From Flavobacteriaceae bacterium MAR_2010_72 (lineage in GTDB: Bacteria > Bacteroidota > Bacteroidia > Flavobacteriales > Flavobacteriaceae): a DNA stretch of 64,000 bases. The DNA lies in assembly GCA_003550275.1 (NCBI GenBank), contig QXCW01000002.1, forward strand, positions 2,306,001 to 2,370,000. The letters are read 5' to 3'. The position numbers and the translations under genes are program-made. A model generated the notes under the pieces. It was not told where the DNA came from, did no database searches, and saw only the letters and a list, made by a program, of their open reading frames with translations. This document shows, piece after piece, positions 22,680 to 32,586 of the stretch; the stretch's first letter is position 1, and the number at the start of each line of letters is the position of its first letter.

Positions 22680-24026
22680 TTAGTTCCAATGTTTATCTTC
22701 TTCATCTCTCATAAACTCCTCAATTTTACGCTTCTCCCAATTACGGCCAAATGCACCGTCATTTACAAACACCTTGAAAGCGTGAATACAAAGCCCTAAT
22801 CCCCATCCAAAGAGTGGGAACCAAAACCATTGAAAATCCCATGAGGTTCGGTAATTAATGAATATTAAAAAGGGAATAACGAAAAAATAAGAAATTAAAC
22901 TATAGTAAAATCCTTTAAGTTCTTCGACATGGTTACGCGCTCTCACGTAACTGTCATCTATTTGTGAATAGGGTTGTGATGTTCTCATGACTGATATTTG
23001 TTTTGTGAGCATTGGCACAGCAACTGAAAATTGTCCGGCCTGCTCGTTAATGTATACTTTTTTATTGGTGAGTAGTTGATAGCGCTGTTTAATATTCTCC
23101 AAACCTACCCCACTACTCTTTTTGACAATCTGTTTGGGCTGAAGGTTATTCTCTATCACCAAGTTCCCGCGGTTGTCTTCATAAATTTTAATATGCAAAG
23201 GCTTGCTTGTAGTCACCATATTGTGTTTTACAGCATTTTCTAAAAGTAACTGAAGTGACAAAGGCACGACCTTACTTTCTGGATTTGTAGCTTTATCAGG
23301 AATTTCAAAGATAATGCTGTCCTCAAATCGCATTTTTAAGAGCGACATATAGGTTCTTGCAAAATCCAACTCCTCATCTACGGTGACTAAATCCTTATTC
23401 TTTTGTTCCAAAACGTAACGATACACTTTTGAAAGTGAGGTCGTAAACTTTTGGGCGCTTTTTGGGTTTTCTTCAATTAAACTGGTTAACACATTTAAAC
23501 TATTAAAGAGAAAATGCGGGTCCAACTGATTCTTCAAAGCATCAAACTTGGCACTGGCAGTGCCAGCAATAACCTTTTGTTCTTTGATCTTATTTTTTTG
23601 ATACTTATTGTAAAAATAAATAATGTGGAACGTAATCACGATGGACAAGGTTATCCAAAGACCAAATTGATAACTCTCAAGAGTTTCATGACTGATAAAG
23701 TATTCCCAGGTCGTTCCTAAATAAAATACATAGGTCATGAAGCGCAACACAAACAATCCAATTAAAGTTAGAACCGTTGATCCTAAAATGCCCAGAATAA
23801 TCCGCTTAATGCTGTCCCCTTTATTCCAATGACGTCGTTCCATATAATCGAAAAAATACATATTGGAATAGCCTAGAACAAACGAATACACTTGATATAG
23901 AAGCACCTCTTCTAAAAAATCTCCAAAAGTCTCAAATTTGAAATCATCAAAAATAAGATTAGCAATTACAAAGACAACACACCCTATGGCTACCGTAAGA
24001 ATTATATTTTTCATTGTTTTTGACAT
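22680..24026 (-). CDS. LytS-type sensor histidine kinase with C-terminal 2TM domain
   Basis: 448 residues. Four transmembrane helices fill residues about 5-140; the His_kinase (LytS/YehU-type) domain follows with His171 in NQLDPHFLFNSLN, then an HATPase domain with the N-box LLLENAVKHN and G-box GVGLENIKQRYQLL. From about 355 to 448 a 2TM domain is fused (HVEELKGFYYSLISYFFVIP ... GWGLGLCIHAFKVF). No separate sensory domain is visible, so the membrane part probably senses. It is the upstream partner of the 2TM protein and the LytTR regulator. Confidence 0.92.
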   Translation of the reverse strand: MSKTMKNIILTVAIGCVVFVIANLIFDDFKFETFGDFLEEVLLYQVYSFVLGYSNMYFFDYMERRHWNKGDSIKRIILGILGSTVLTLIGLFVLRFMTYVFYLGTTWEYFISHETLESYQFGLWITLSIVITFHIIYFYNKYQKNKIKEQKVIAGTASAKFDALKNQLDPHFLFNSLNVLTSLIEENPKSAQKFTTSLSKVYRYVLEQKNKDLVTVDEELDFARTYMSLLKMRFEDSIIFEIPDKATNPESKVVPLSLQLLLENAVKHNMVTTSKPLHIKIYEDNRGNLVIENNLQPKQIVKKSSGVGLENIKQRYQLLTNKKVYINEQAGQFSVAVPMLTKQISVMRTSQPYSQIDDSYVRARNHVEELKGFYYSLISYFFVIPFLIFINYRTSWDFQWFWFPLFGWGLGLCIHAFKVFVNDGAFGRNWEKRKIEEFMRDEEDKHWN

Positions 24027-24053
24027 GATGTCTTGTCTTTATTAGGAAATGGT

Positions 24054-24674
24054 TTAGTTACAGCTCTGAAAAGAAGCCTCTGCACGTTCCTTGCCCCAAT
24101 TAGGGTGAAAAGGCGTTTCGGGTTTAAAGTTAGCAAAAAGTTCTATGGATTTCTCAATGTCCTTACAAAAGGCTTTAGGATCCTGTCCAAAGAATTTGGC
24201 ACTTCCCATATCCCATTCAGCTTTACCAAAAACGGCTCTTGGATTGTTCGGGTCCAGCGCATAGGCTTTTTGATACAGCTCACTGATCTTTGCCGAATAT
24301 TTCATTCCATACGTCTGTCCGTCATAAGCCACCCAATTGGTTAGCACTTGGGCTTGAAGCACCAATAACTCGGGATGATTAGGACTAATAGCCATAGCTT
24401 TATCAAGATGTTGTTGCGCCTTATCCAATTGGGCTTTTAAAACCGTTTCATCTTTTTGGTTCCAGCTTTTTAAGCTATTGATCTGCGCCACATAGTAATG
24501 AGGTAACCATTGATCGGTTTCAGCATTGGAGATACGCTCAAATACATTCTCGGCATCTTCCATTTGGTTGCTGCCCCATAATTGAAAGGCCTTTTGCATG
24601 CCTTTTTCAAAATTCGACTGTGCCTGTGTTAACGTTGTAACTAGTAATACGGCAATTAAAATTAAATGTTTCAT
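24054..24674 (-). CDS. Exported TPR-like protein
   Basis: 206 residues with a signal peptide (about 1-18, TLTQAQ). The mature part holds TPR-like helix pairs: GMQKAFQLWGSNQMEDAENV FERI, LDKAQQHLDKAMAISPNHPE LLV and LYQKAYALDPNNPRAVFGKA E. It lies 27 bp upstream of the histidine kinase gene and reads into it, so it may belong to the same transcript. Role unknown; a periplasmic link to the sensor system is only suggested by position. Confidence 0.8.
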   Translation of the reverse strand: MKHLILIAVLLVTTLTQAQSNFEKGMQKAFQLWGSNQMEDAENVFERISNAETDQWLPHYYVAQINSLKSWNQKDETVLKAQLDKAQQHLDKAMAISPNHPELLVLQAQVLTNWVAYDGQTYGMKYSAKISELYQKAYALDPNNPRAVFGKAEWDMGSAKFFGQDPKAFCKDIEKSIELFANFKPETPFHPNWGKERAEASFQSCN

Positions 24675-24838
24675 AGGTTGTAAAGTTTAAATTTGAAACA
24701 AATATCATGAGGTCTCCTTGCTTTTAAAAAACCGAATTACCGAATTGTAAAATTTGTGGGATGAACTGTAACTATCCCAAAACTGCAAGCCTCAACAGTT
24801 TTAGGATTTGGGGTTATTTAGAAGTCCGAACAATTGAT

Positions 24839-24846
24839 TAAATTTG
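24839..24846 (+). promoter_or_regulatory. TANNTTTG box overlapping the DUF255 gene start
   Basis: TAAATTTG matches the flavobacterial -7 consensus but lies only 3 bp before ATG 24850. If used, the transcript would be leaderless for that start or translation would begin at 24916. Confidence 0.3.
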
Positions 24847-24849
24847 GTT

Positions 24850-26952
24850 ATGCGCTATTATCTCATTCTTACGCTTGCCCTTTTAATGGATTGTTCAGGG
24901 CAAAACAAAAACACTATGGAGCACAAATTCACAAATGACCTCATCAATGAAACCAGCCCATACTTGTTACAGCATGCGCATAACCCTGTGAATTGGATGC
25001 CATGGAACACTAATGCATTAAAAAAAGCCAAAGAAGAAAATAAATTAATCATCATCAGTGTAGGGTATTCGGCATGCCACTGGTGCCATGTGATGGAACA
25101 GGAAAGCTTTGAAGACGAAGAGGTCGCCAAAATCATGAATGCCAATTTTGTTAATATTAAGGTAGACCGTGAAGAACGTCCAGATGTAGACCAAGTGTAT
25201 ATGACGGCGGTTCAGCTCTTAACAGGAAGTGGTGGTTGGCCGTTAAACGTCATCGCGCTTCCAGACGGCAGACCCATTTGGGGCGGCACCTATTTTAAAA
25301 AAGAACAGTGGACAAAAGCACTCAACCAAATCGCTCAATTATATAAGGACGATCCTGAAAAATTAAAAGCCCATGCCAACCAATTGGAACAAGGTATTAA
25401 AAGTGCAGATCTAATTACACTCAATACAGATGAAGCGAGTTTCAGCAACGCTTTCATCAAAGAATCCATAGATAAATGGTCAAGGCAATTTGACCATCGT
25501 GAAGGCGGACTCAAGCGTTCACCAAAATTCATGATGCCCAACAATTACCACTTTCTGTTGCGCTATGCCTATCAAATGAAGGATGAAAAACTTCAGGAAT
25601 TTGTCAATCTCACCCTGACCCAAATGGCCTATGGGGGTGTATATGATCATATAGGCGGTGGATTTTCTAGATATGCTACTGATGTGAATTGGCACGTCCC
25701 ACATTTCGAAAAAATGCTTTATGACAATGCCCAATTAGTAAGCCTATATGCAGATGCCTATCTCATCACAAAAAATGAACTTTATAAGGAGGTTATTGTA
25801 GAAACTCTGGAATTTGTAAAACGTGAACTCACCAACAAAGAAGGCGCTTTTTACTCCTCTTTGGACGCCGACAGCTTAACCCCTGAAGGCGAATTAACCG
25901 AAGGTGCCTTTTATGTTTGGAAGAAGGACGAATTGAAAGCCTTACTAACCTCCGATTTTGATGTATTTGCAGATTATTACAACATCAACAACTACGGTCT
26001 CTGGGAACATGGAAACTATGTGCTGATCAGAAAAATGGATGATACTTCATTTTTAAAAAAGCACAAACTCAGCTATTCAGAGCTACATGATAAAAAGTCC
26101 AAGTGGAAACAATTACTTTTTGAAAGTCGCGACAAACGTCAAAAACCACGATTGGATGATAAAACCCTAACCTCGTGGAATGCGCTGATGCTTAAGGCCT
26201 ATGTTGATGCCTATCGTGTTTTGGGAGATAAAGCCTACTTGCAAACCGCAATACAAAATGCAACATTTATAACAGAACAACAGTTGCGTGAAGATGGAGG
26301 GCTCAACCATAGCTACAAAAATGGCCAAAGTACTATTAATGGCTATCTGGAAGACTACGCTGCTACTATTGATGCTTTTTTAACCCTTTATGAAGCCACT
26401 TTAGTGGACAAATGGCTCCATATAGCAAGAGATTTAACCAACTATAGTTTTGACCACTTTTTTGATGAACAAACCAAGATGTTCTATTTCACATCCAATG
26501 AAGATGATCCGTTAGTGGTCAGAACCATGGAGTATCGTGATAATGTGATACCTGCAAGCAACTCCATCATGGCTAAAAATCTGTTCAAGCTATCGCATTA
26601 TTTTGACAATGCTCATTTTAGAGAAGCCGCTAGCACCATGCTCAATAATGTTAAAACTGAAATTACCGATTATGGATCGGCCTATTCCAACTGGTTGGAT
26701 TTGATGCTTAATTATACCGAACCTTACTATGAAGTTGCCATTTCAGGCGAAGAGGCACTTGCTAAAAAAGAGAAGTTAGACCAAACCTATATTCCTAATA
26801 AACTCATTATTGGAAGCACTGAAGACAGTAATTTGCCCTTATTAGAAAATCGTTATGTAGCAGGTGAAACCTATATTTATGTCTGCGTCAATAAAGCTTG
26901 TAAGTTACCAGTGACTAGTGTAAATCAGGCTGTGCTCTTAATGAATGAATAA
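24850..26952 (+). CDS. YyaL/DUF255-type thioredoxin-domain protein (SSP411 family)
   Basis: About 701 residues. ATG 24850 is preferred over TTG 24844 because it begins a lipoprotein-like leader ([15 protein letters not shown]); ATG 24916 would give the leaderless cytosolic form. The N-terminal thioredoxin-like domain has [11 protein letters not shown] (Cys76, Cys79) and the family start [19 protein letters not shown]. The rest is an alpha/alpha-toroid fold like N-acylglucosamine epimerases ([59 protein letters not shown]). Length is normal. The biochemical role of this family is not settled. Confidence 0.9.
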   Translation: MRYYLILTLALLMDCSGQNKNTMEHKFTNDLINETSPYLLQHAHNPVNWMPWNTNALKKAKEENKLIIISVGYSACHWCHVMEQESFEDEEVAKIMNANFVNIKVDREERPDVDQVYMTAVQLLTGSGGWPLNVIALPDGRPIWGGTYFKKEQWTKALNQIAQLYKDDPEKLKAHANQLEQGIKSADLITLNTDEASFSNAFIKESIDKWSRQFDHREGGLKRSPKFMMPNNYHFLLRYAYQMKDEKLQEFVNLTLTQMAYGGVYDHIGGGFSRYATDVNWHVPHFEKMLYDNAQLVSLYADAYLITKNELYKEVIVETLEFVKRELTNKEGAFYSSLDADSLTPEGELTEGAFYVWKKDELKALLTSDFDVFADYYNINNYGLWEHGNYVLIRKMDDTSFLKKHKLSYSELHDKKSKWKQLLFESRDKRQKPRLDDKTLTSWNALMLKAYVDAYRVLGDKAYLQTAIQNATFITEQQLREDGGLNHSYKNGQSTINGYLEDYAATIDAFLTLYEATLVDKWLHIARDLTNYSFDHFFDEQTKMFYFTSNEDDPLVVRTMEYRDNVIPASNSIMAKNLFKLSHYFDNAHFREAASTMLNNVKTEITDYGSAYSNWLDLMLNYTEPYYEVAISGEEALAKKEKLDQTYIPNKLIIGSTEDSNLPLLENRYVAGETYIYVCVNKACKLPVTSVNQAVLLMNE

Positions 26953-26983
26953 AAAACAAGCCTAATCGCCTACCTTGAAGTAT

Positions 26984-28051
26984 TTAATCATCAAGCTTGT
27001 ATCCTTTAATCTCATCTTCATCTTGAAAGACAGACAAACTTTCTACTTGTCCAGAAGCATTTAAATTAAATACGATCTGAGCCTCAGCTACCTTCATATA
27101 AAAAACATGATTAGGTGCGGGAAAAATATCAATAGTCTCCCCATTTACAACTATAGTCATTTGCCTACCCTCTTTAGAAACCGTTAGTATATATTGAGGA
27201 GTAAGTTGATACCTTCCTACATAACTTTGTAGCAGTGCATCTTCAACATCATAATCTTTAACTAGGCCTTCGGTATTTACTCCAAGCGCATTCAAAACCT
27301 TCAAAGCATTCTGATTTCCCGGATGAATGTCAATAGATCGTTTGTAATTTTCAATGGCACTTATGGTATCGCCCATTTTCAACAATGCCTCTGCGTATAG
27401 ATTAAACGTTTTACCTGAATTTGGATACGCTTCAGAGTTTAACATAAATACTTCTGCTGCCTCTGCTGGATGTTTATCAAGTAATCGCTTTCCAACAAAA
27501 ATTAAATCTGCTACTCCTCGTGAATATAGGTCCGCAAAAGCCTTTTGTTTCATTGATTTATATAGTGTAAGTGTTTCTTTTAGTTTCGGGATACTATCTA
27601 CTGAATAGGAACCATTATATAAAATGTTTATGAGTTCGTTACGGACAGAACTTTTAAGTGTGCCCATGATTTCAATATCAAATATAAGGGTTGCATTTGG
27701 CGGAACAGGTCCCTTTCCATTTTCTCCATAGGCTATATGAGGTGGTAAAATAAAAATCCCCCGATCGCCAACCTTCATTAATGAAAGTACTTCATTAGTG
27801 CCCTTTATCAATTCTGTTGAAGGATGTTCAGATACAAAAGGAGTTTTTCTAGGTCGCGAACTATCTAGAGTATCGCCGTTTGTTAACCAAACCGTATAGT
27901 GCTGAAAAACGACGGTCCCTGAATCAATCGCAACACCATCACCCCGCTGGGTGAAAAAATACTTAAGTCCAGAGGCTGTTGTAATGGTATCTTTAGAGTG
28001 GGCACCTACAAAATAGGTTATGAGAAGAAAAAGAATAGCTGTTAACTTCAT
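26984..28051 (-). CDS. FKBP-type peptidyl-prolyl isomerase with TPR and DUF3471-like C-terminus
   Basis: 355 residues. The start at 28051 (MKLTAILFLLITYFVGAHS) is preferred to an in-frame ATG at 28102 because it begins the signal peptide. Residues about 25-125 are an FKBP domain (ASGLKYFFTQRGDG, VFQHYTVWLTNGDTLDSS, PHIAYGENGKGPVPPNATLI FDIEIM). A TPR segment follows (about 190-260, NSGKTFNLYAEALLKMGDTI SAIENYKRSI), then a strand-rich DUF3471-like domain (VGRYQLTPQYILTVSKEGRQ to the end). It would fold proline-containing proteins in the periplasm. Confidence 0.85.
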   Translation of the reverse strand: MKLTAILFLLITYFVGAHSKDTITTASGLKYFFTQRGDGVAIDSGTVVFQHYTVWLTNGDTLDSSRPRKTPFVSEHPSTELIKGTNEVLSLMKVGDRGIFILPPHIAYGENGKGPVPPNATLIFDIEIMGTLKSSVRNELINILYNGSYSVDSIPKLKETLTLYKSMKQKAFADLYSRGVADLIFVGKRLLDKHPAEAAEVFMLNSEAYPNSGKTFNLYAEALLKMGDTISAIENYKRSIDIHPGNQNALKVLNALGVNTEGLVKDYDVEDALLQSYVGRYQLTPQYILTVSKEGRQMTIVVNGETIDIFPAPNHVFYMKVAEAQIVFNLNASGQVESLSVFQDEDEIKGYKLDD

Positions 28052-28156
28052 AAGATACAATTGTTTACATAAATATAGCTTTTTAAATGTAATGAAATAC
28101 AAATCCTACTAAATTAAAACTTAAGTACGGAAGTCCACATCTAAAAACTACATATA

Positions 28157-28876
28157 TCACTCCTGCACTTTCCTATACACCTCTATATAACGTTTAGCAC
28201 GCTCATTACCTGTGTTCAACTCGTAAGCTTTAGCATAATTGGTATAGGCCTGTAAACTATCTCCAGACCGCAAATAGGCATCGGCCAGACTATCATAAAC
28301 ATTATCACTTTCTGGATAAAGGGCCACATTCATTTTAAAAACGGCAATCGCATGGTCATACTCTTGTGTTCGTAAATAGTTATATCCAAGGCGATTAAAC
28401 TCACGTTCATCGAATAAAGCGGTAGTAGAATCCTGTTTTCTAATCTCCAAAAAACCTTTAAGTGCTTTATCAAAGGCTTTTTCCATTAGATACATGCTAG
28501 GGGTTTTAAAGGAATCCGCAACTTTTAAATAGTCATAGGTCACTACCGTTTCATCAGCTTCGGAAACAACGCCTATATATCTTTTTTTAGTTTCTGGATG
28601 CTGTACAAAACGTAATTTTTTATACATATCGGGGACAAAAAAAGTGTTCTCATCTAAAACCACGGGCTCCATTCGGTCAGCACCTCGCCATTTTAAAAAC
28701 AAGGTATTGTTGTCATAGTACACATCCATAACTTCATCCAAACTGTACAAATAACGTCCAGAAGTTTGGGCAATATGTTCTGGAGAATAGTCGACTTGAT
28801 TGGCACAGCTTAAACTTATGAATGCTAGGAATACGAAAGCAGATAGTTTTTTAAATATAATTTTATAATCGTTCAT
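28157..28876 (-). CDS. TPR lipoprotein with N-terminal beta domain
   Basis: About 239 residues from the ATG at 28876, just ahead of the lipoprotein signal (lipobox SLSC then ANQVDY); an upstream ATG at 28888 is possible. Residues about 35-120 form a strand-rich domain (SGRYLYSLDEVMDVYYDNNT LFLKW ...) similar in pattern to DUF3471, and 170-225 are TPRs (YDHAIAVFKMNVALYPESDN VYDSLADAYLRSGDSLQA). The domain order is reversed relative to the neighbouring FKBP protein. Function unknown. Confidence 0.8.
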   Translation of the reverse strand: MNDYKIIFKKLSAFVFLAFISLSCANQVDYSPEHIAQTSGRYLYSLDEVMDVYYDNNTLFLKWRGADRMEPVVLDENTFFVPDMYKKLRFVQHPETKKRYIGVVSEADETVVTYDYLKVADSFKTPSMYLMEKAFDKALKGFLEIRKQDSTTALFDEREFNRLGYNYLRTQEYDHAIAVFKMNVALYPESDNVYDSLADAYLRSGDSLQAYTNYAKAYELNTGNERAKRYIEVYRKVQE

Positions 28877-28920
28877 GCAGAATTGCATTTGATGTGATGA
28901 AATGTTCTATAAATTTAAAT

Positions 28921-28952
28921 AAAAAAAAGTCCCACTAAACATGAGACTTTTA
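28921..28952 (-). terminator. Rho-independent terminator after the cyclophilin-FKBP gene
   Basis: On the minus strand AAAAGTCTC-atgtttagt-GGGACTTTT is followed by TTTTATTTAAATTT. It lies about 42 bp past the stop at 28994. Confidence 0.75.
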
Positions 28953-28993
28953 TATCTAGACTTTGTTACGTCCTTAACTGTTAAAAACAGGAT

Positions 28994-29926
28994 TTATTTA
29001 ACATCCATCAACTCCACATCAAAAACTAAAGTAGCGTTTGGTGGAATTACGCCTCCTGCACCTTGGGCACCATAGCCCAGATCGCTAGGAATAACCAATC
29101 TGGCCTTATCACCTACATGAAGTAAGCAAATACCTTCGTCCCATCCTGGAATCACCTGCCCAACACCTACTTGAAAATCAAGAGCTTGATTGCGCTTATA
29201 TGAAGAATCAAATACAGTACCATCAGCCAATTGACCTTTGTAGTGTACAGATACCATTTGGCCTGCTTCGGCCTTTTTCCCAGTTCCTTTTTGAATGATT
29301 TGGTAACGAAGTCCGCTTTTGGTTTCTTCAAATCCTGCCGATAATTTATCCAATTCAGCACGTTTAGCGTCACGCTCCGCAGCAATGCGTTTTTCGCGAG
29401 CCCCTTCAAAGGTTCTAAATGCTTCAACCGCATTAAAATTTTCGGCATCTGTGCCTACTCTAATAATCTCTAAAGTTTCAATTTGGTCACCTTGTGCAAT
29501 GGCATCAACAATATCTTGACCTTCTGCAACTTTACCAAATACCGTATGTTTATTATCTAACCAAGGTGTTTCGATATGGGTAATGAAAAACTGGCTTCCA
29601 TTAGTTCCCGGACCTGCATTGGCCATAGAAAGTACACCCGGACCATCATGTTTAAGGTCTGGATGAAATTCATCATCAAATTTATAACCTGGGTTTCCAG
29701 TTCCTGTACCTTGAGGACAGCCACCTTGGATCATAAAGTCTGGAATGACTCTGTGAAATTTTAAGCCATCATAATAGGGCTTTCCTTGTGGTTTTACTTC
29801 ATTTTCTAAATTGCCTTCTGCCAAAGCCACAAAATTACCAACTGTACCCGGTGTTTTTTCATATTCTAAAGCTACTAAAATGTCACCTTTACTGGTATTG
29901 AATTTTGCGTATAATCCGTCTTGCAT
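28994..29926 (-). CDS. Cyclophilin-FKBP fusion peptidyl-prolyl isomerase
   Basis: 310 residues without a signal peptide. Residues about 5-165 are a cyclophilin ([55 protein letters not shown]), with the catalytic Arg in FHRV and FFIT. A charged linker helix (about 168-200) leads to an FKBP domain (about 205-310: [80 protein letters not shown]). Both active sites look intact, so one polypeptide carries two unrelated isomerases, probably in the cytoplasm. Confidence 0.93.
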   Translation of the reverse strand: MQDGLYAKFNTSKGDILVALEYEKTPGTVGNFVALAEGNLENEVKPQGKPYYDGLKFHRVIPDFMIQGGCPQGTGTGNPGYKFDDEFHPDLKHDGPGVLSMANAGPGTNGSQFFITHIETPWLDNKHTVFGKVAEGQDIVDAIAQGDQIETLEIIRVGTDAENFNAVEAFRTFEGAREKRIAAERDAKRAELDKLSAGFEETKSGLRYQIIQKGTGKKAEAGQMVSVHYKGQLADGTVFDSSYKRNQALDFQVGVGQVIPGWDEGICLLHVGDKARLVIPSDLGYGAQGAGGVIPPNATLVFDVELMDVK

Positions 29927-29976
29927 GTGTTCTATTTTTTATTTGAAGCTGCAAAGATACAAATTAATGAATAATC

Positions 29977-30039
29977 AAAAGGGAAAAGGGAAAAGGGAAA
30001 AGGGAAAAGGGAAAAGGGAAAAGGGAAAAGGGAAAAGGG
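29977..30039 (+). repeat. Tandem heptamer array AAAAGGG x9
   Basis: Nine perfect copies of AAAAGGG. The plus strand has nine G3 runs separated by four A, a canonical G-quadruplex pattern. It lies about 50 bp upstream of the fused isomerase gene, on its template strand, and downstream of recQ. Confidence 0.95.
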
Positions 30040-30043
30040 AAAA

Positions 30044-30085
30044 GTGATTAGTGATTAGTGATTAGTGATTAGTGATTAGTGATTT
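30044..30085 (+). repeat. Tandem heptamer array GTGATTA x5 plus one variant
   Basis: Five perfect copies of GTGATTA and a sixth ending GTGATTT. It directly follows the AAAAGGG array with the same 7-bp period but a different sequence. Confidence 0.95.
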
Positions 30086-30296
30086 AAGACTGTAAACCGA
30101 AAACTGTGACTGAATACTGACTACTGCGACTGTAAACCGAATACTGCGACTGTAAACCGAAAACTGCGACTGTAAACTGAATACTGCGACTGAATACTGA
30201 AAACCGCGACTGTAAACTGCGACTGAATACTGAAAACCGCGACTGAATACTGACTACTGCGACTGTAAACTGTGACTGGATACTGAATACTGAAAA
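30086..30296 (+). repeat. Degenerate tandem array of ACTG-type units
   Basis: About 210 bp built of units such as CGACTGTAAACCGAATACTG and CGACTGAATACTGAAAACCG, mixing two half-units (GACTGTAAAC and TGAATACTG) in irregular order. It ends at the recQ stop codon. No gene or terminator is visible in 29927-30296. Confidence 0.9.
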
Positions 30297-32498
30297 CTAA
30301 TTCGCTACTTCGCTAATAAATTTAATCCGGTATAAGCGTAATTCTTCATCATCATAATCGCCATCAAACTCTTCAATGGCATCATCAATTTTATCAGATT
30401 CTGAATCCATAAAATAGTCATGGATTTCTTCTTGCTGATCTTCGTCTAAAATATCGTCTATCCAATAATTGATATTCAGCTTAGTACCCGAATACACAAT
30501 AGCTTCCATTTCTTTTATGAAATCGACCATACTCATACCTTTTGACGCAGCAATGTCATCCAATGGTAATTTGCGATCGATGTTCTGAATGATAAAGAGT
30601 TTTAGGGATGAATTGGAGCCTGTACTTTTAACGACCATGTCGTCGGGTCGAATAATCTCATTATCCTCAACATAATTGGCAATTAGTTCTATAAAGTCTT
30701 TACCATATTTTTTAGCCTTTCCGTCGCCTACCCCATGCACGTTACTCAACTCGTCTAAAGTGATAGGATATTTTAAGGCCATATCCTCCAATGACGGATC
30801 CTGAAATATAACAAACGGTGGCACACCCAGTTTCTTCGCATTGCGTTTTCTTAAATCCTTGAGCATGGCCATGAGCTGCTCATCGGCAACAGTACCACCA
30901 CCTTTTGAGGCCGTGATAACACCCTCATCCCCCTCTTCATCAAAGATGTGGTCTTCGGTCATCATAAAGGATTGTGGTGATTTTAAATAAGCATGTCCTT
31001 CAGGAGATAATCGTAAAACACCGTAGGTTTCTATATCCTTTTTCAACAGACCTGCCACTAAAACCTGACGTATGAGCGCCATCCAATACCGTTTATCCTT
31101 GTCATCACCGATACCAAAAAAGTCTTGGGCATCGGTTTTATGCGAAGCAATCAAGGCATTTGATTTTCCAGTAAGTACATGGACAAGATCTTTGGATTTA
31201 TACTTTTCATTGGTCTTGGAAACGGTTTCCAATAAGGTGACCACATCGTCTTGGGCCTCATGGCGTTTTTTTGGATGTCGTACATTGTCATCCATATCAC
31301 CACCTTCACCAGTTTCATTATCAAATTCTTCACCGAAATAGTGCAATATAAACTTACGTCTGGAAATAGAACTCTCGGCAAAAGCCACGACTTCCTGTAA
31401 TAAGGCTTGACCAATTTCTTGTTCGGCAACTGGTTTACCTGACATGAATTTTTCTAATTTTTCAATATCCTTATAAGCATAGTAGGCTAAACAATGGCCT
31501 TCGCCTCCATCGCGTCCAGCCCGTCCCGTTTCTTGATAATAACTCTCAATACTTTTTGGCATATCGTGATGAATCACAAAACGTACATCGGGTTTGTCAA
31601 TGCCCATACCAAAGGCTATGGTCGCCACAACTACATCGGCGTCTTCCATCAAAAACATGTCCTGATGTTTCACCCGTGTTTTAGGATCCAATCCGGCGTG
31701 ATAAGGCACAGCATTGATACCATTAACCTGCAACACCTGGGCGAGCTCTTCAACACGTTTGCGACTCAAACAATAAACAATCCCCGATTTTCCGAGATGT
31801 TGTTTCACAAATCGAATGATATCTGCATCCACATGTTTGGTCTTTGGACGGATTTCATAATACAGATTAGGACGGTTAAAAGACGCCTTAAAGGTTTTGG
31901 CATCAGTAATGTCCAAACTCTTTAAAATATCCTCCTGAACTTTAGGCGTTGCCGTAGCCGTTAAGCCAATAATAGGAATATGGTCACCAATACGTTTGAT
32001 GATATGTCTTAAATTGCGGTATTCAGGTCTAAAATCATGTCCCCACTCACTAATACAATGGGCTTCATCTACGGCCATAAACGAAATAGGCACGGATCTC
32101 AAAAACTCTACATACTCTTCCTTGGTTAAGGATTCAGGCGCCACATACAGGAGCTTGGTCACGCCGCTAACAATATCTTCTTTAACCCGTTTGACTTCGG
32201 TTTTATTCAATGACGAATTTAAAACATGGGCAACACCTTCATGATTGGAAACACCCCTGATGGCATCCACTTGATTCTTCATCAAGGCAATAAGAGGTGA
32301 AACAATAATTGCCGTTCCCTCCTTAATTAAGGCAGGCAATTGATAACATAAGGATTTACCACCTCCCGTAGGCATAATCACAAAGGTGTGATTCCCTGCT
32401 ACAATGCTTTTTATTACTGCTTCTTGAAGACCTTTAAATTTTGAAAAACCAAAGTACTGTTTTAGTGCACCATGTAAGTCAATTTCTTTGCTACTCAT
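30297..32498 (-). CDS. recQ: RecQ-family ATP-dependent DNA helicase
   Basis: 733 residues. The SF2 helicase core has Walker A MPTGGGKSLCYQLPAL, DEAH box AVDEAHCISEWGHDFRPEYR, motif III GLTATATPKV and motif VI YYQETGRAGRDGG. It is followed by a RecQ C-terminal zinc/winged-helix region (about 345-515, cysteines less regular than in E. coli), then an HRDC domain (about 525-620) and an extra C-terminal tail (about 640-733) rich in acidic residues. It unwinds DNA in recombination and repair. Gene symbol rests on clear domain order. Confidence 0.93.
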   Translation of the reverse strand: MSSKEIDLHGALKQYFGFSKFKGLQEAVIKSIVAGNHTFVIMPTGGGKSLCYQLPALIKEGTAIIVSPLIALMKNQVDAIRGVSNHEGVAHVLNSSLNKTEVKRVKEDIVSGVTKLLYVAPESLTKEEYVEFLRSVPISFMAVDEAHCISEWGHDFRPEYRNLRHIIKRIGDHIPIIGLTATATPKVQEDILKSLDITDAKTFKASFNRPNLYYEIRPKTKHVDADIIRFVKQHLGKSGIVYCLSRKRVEELAQVLQVNGINAVPYHAGLDPKTRVKHQDMFLMEDADVVVATIAFGMGIDKPDVRFVIHHDMPKSIESYYQETGRAGRDGGEGHCLAYYAYKDIEKLEKFMSGKPVAEQEIGQALLQEVVAFAESSISRRKFILHYFGEEFDNETGEGGDMDDNVRHPKKRHEAQDDVVTLLETVSKTNEKYKSKDLVHVLTGKSNALIASHKTDAQDFFGIGDDKDKRYWMALIRQVLVAGLLKKDIETYGVLRLSPEGHAYLKSPQSFMMTEDHIFDEEGDEGVITASKGGGTVADEQLMAMLKDLRKRNAKKLGVPPFVIFQDPSLEDMALKYPITLDELSNVHGVGDGKAKKYGKDFIELIANYVEDNEIIRPDDMVVKSTGSNSSLKLFIIQNIDRKLPLDDIAASKGMSMVDFIKEMEAIVYSGTKLNINYWIDDILDEDQQEEIHDYFMDSESDKIDDAIEEFDGDYDDEELRLYRIKFISEVAN

Positions 32499-32520
32499 TA
32501 ATCCCTATTAGTATTTTATA

Positions 32521-32528
32521 TACATTTG
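32521..32528 (+). promoter_or_regulatory. TANNTTTG box upstream of kdsD
   Basis: TACATTTG matches the consensus and lies 58 bp before the kdsD start in the 88-bp gap between divergent recQ and kdsD. Confidence 0.45.
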
Positions 32529-32586
32529 CATATGAACTAAAGGTAATAATTTCTTTAGCCACATCAAACCCAAAAATTAATAAATT

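Noticed and set aside
29927-30296. CRISPR-like array
   Set aside because: Period is 7 bp or irregular, without unique spacers, and no cas genes are near.
29977-32498. Functional link between the G-rich array and RecQ
   Set aside because: RecQ enzymes can unwind quadruplexes, but adjacency alone is no evidence; kept only as a remark.
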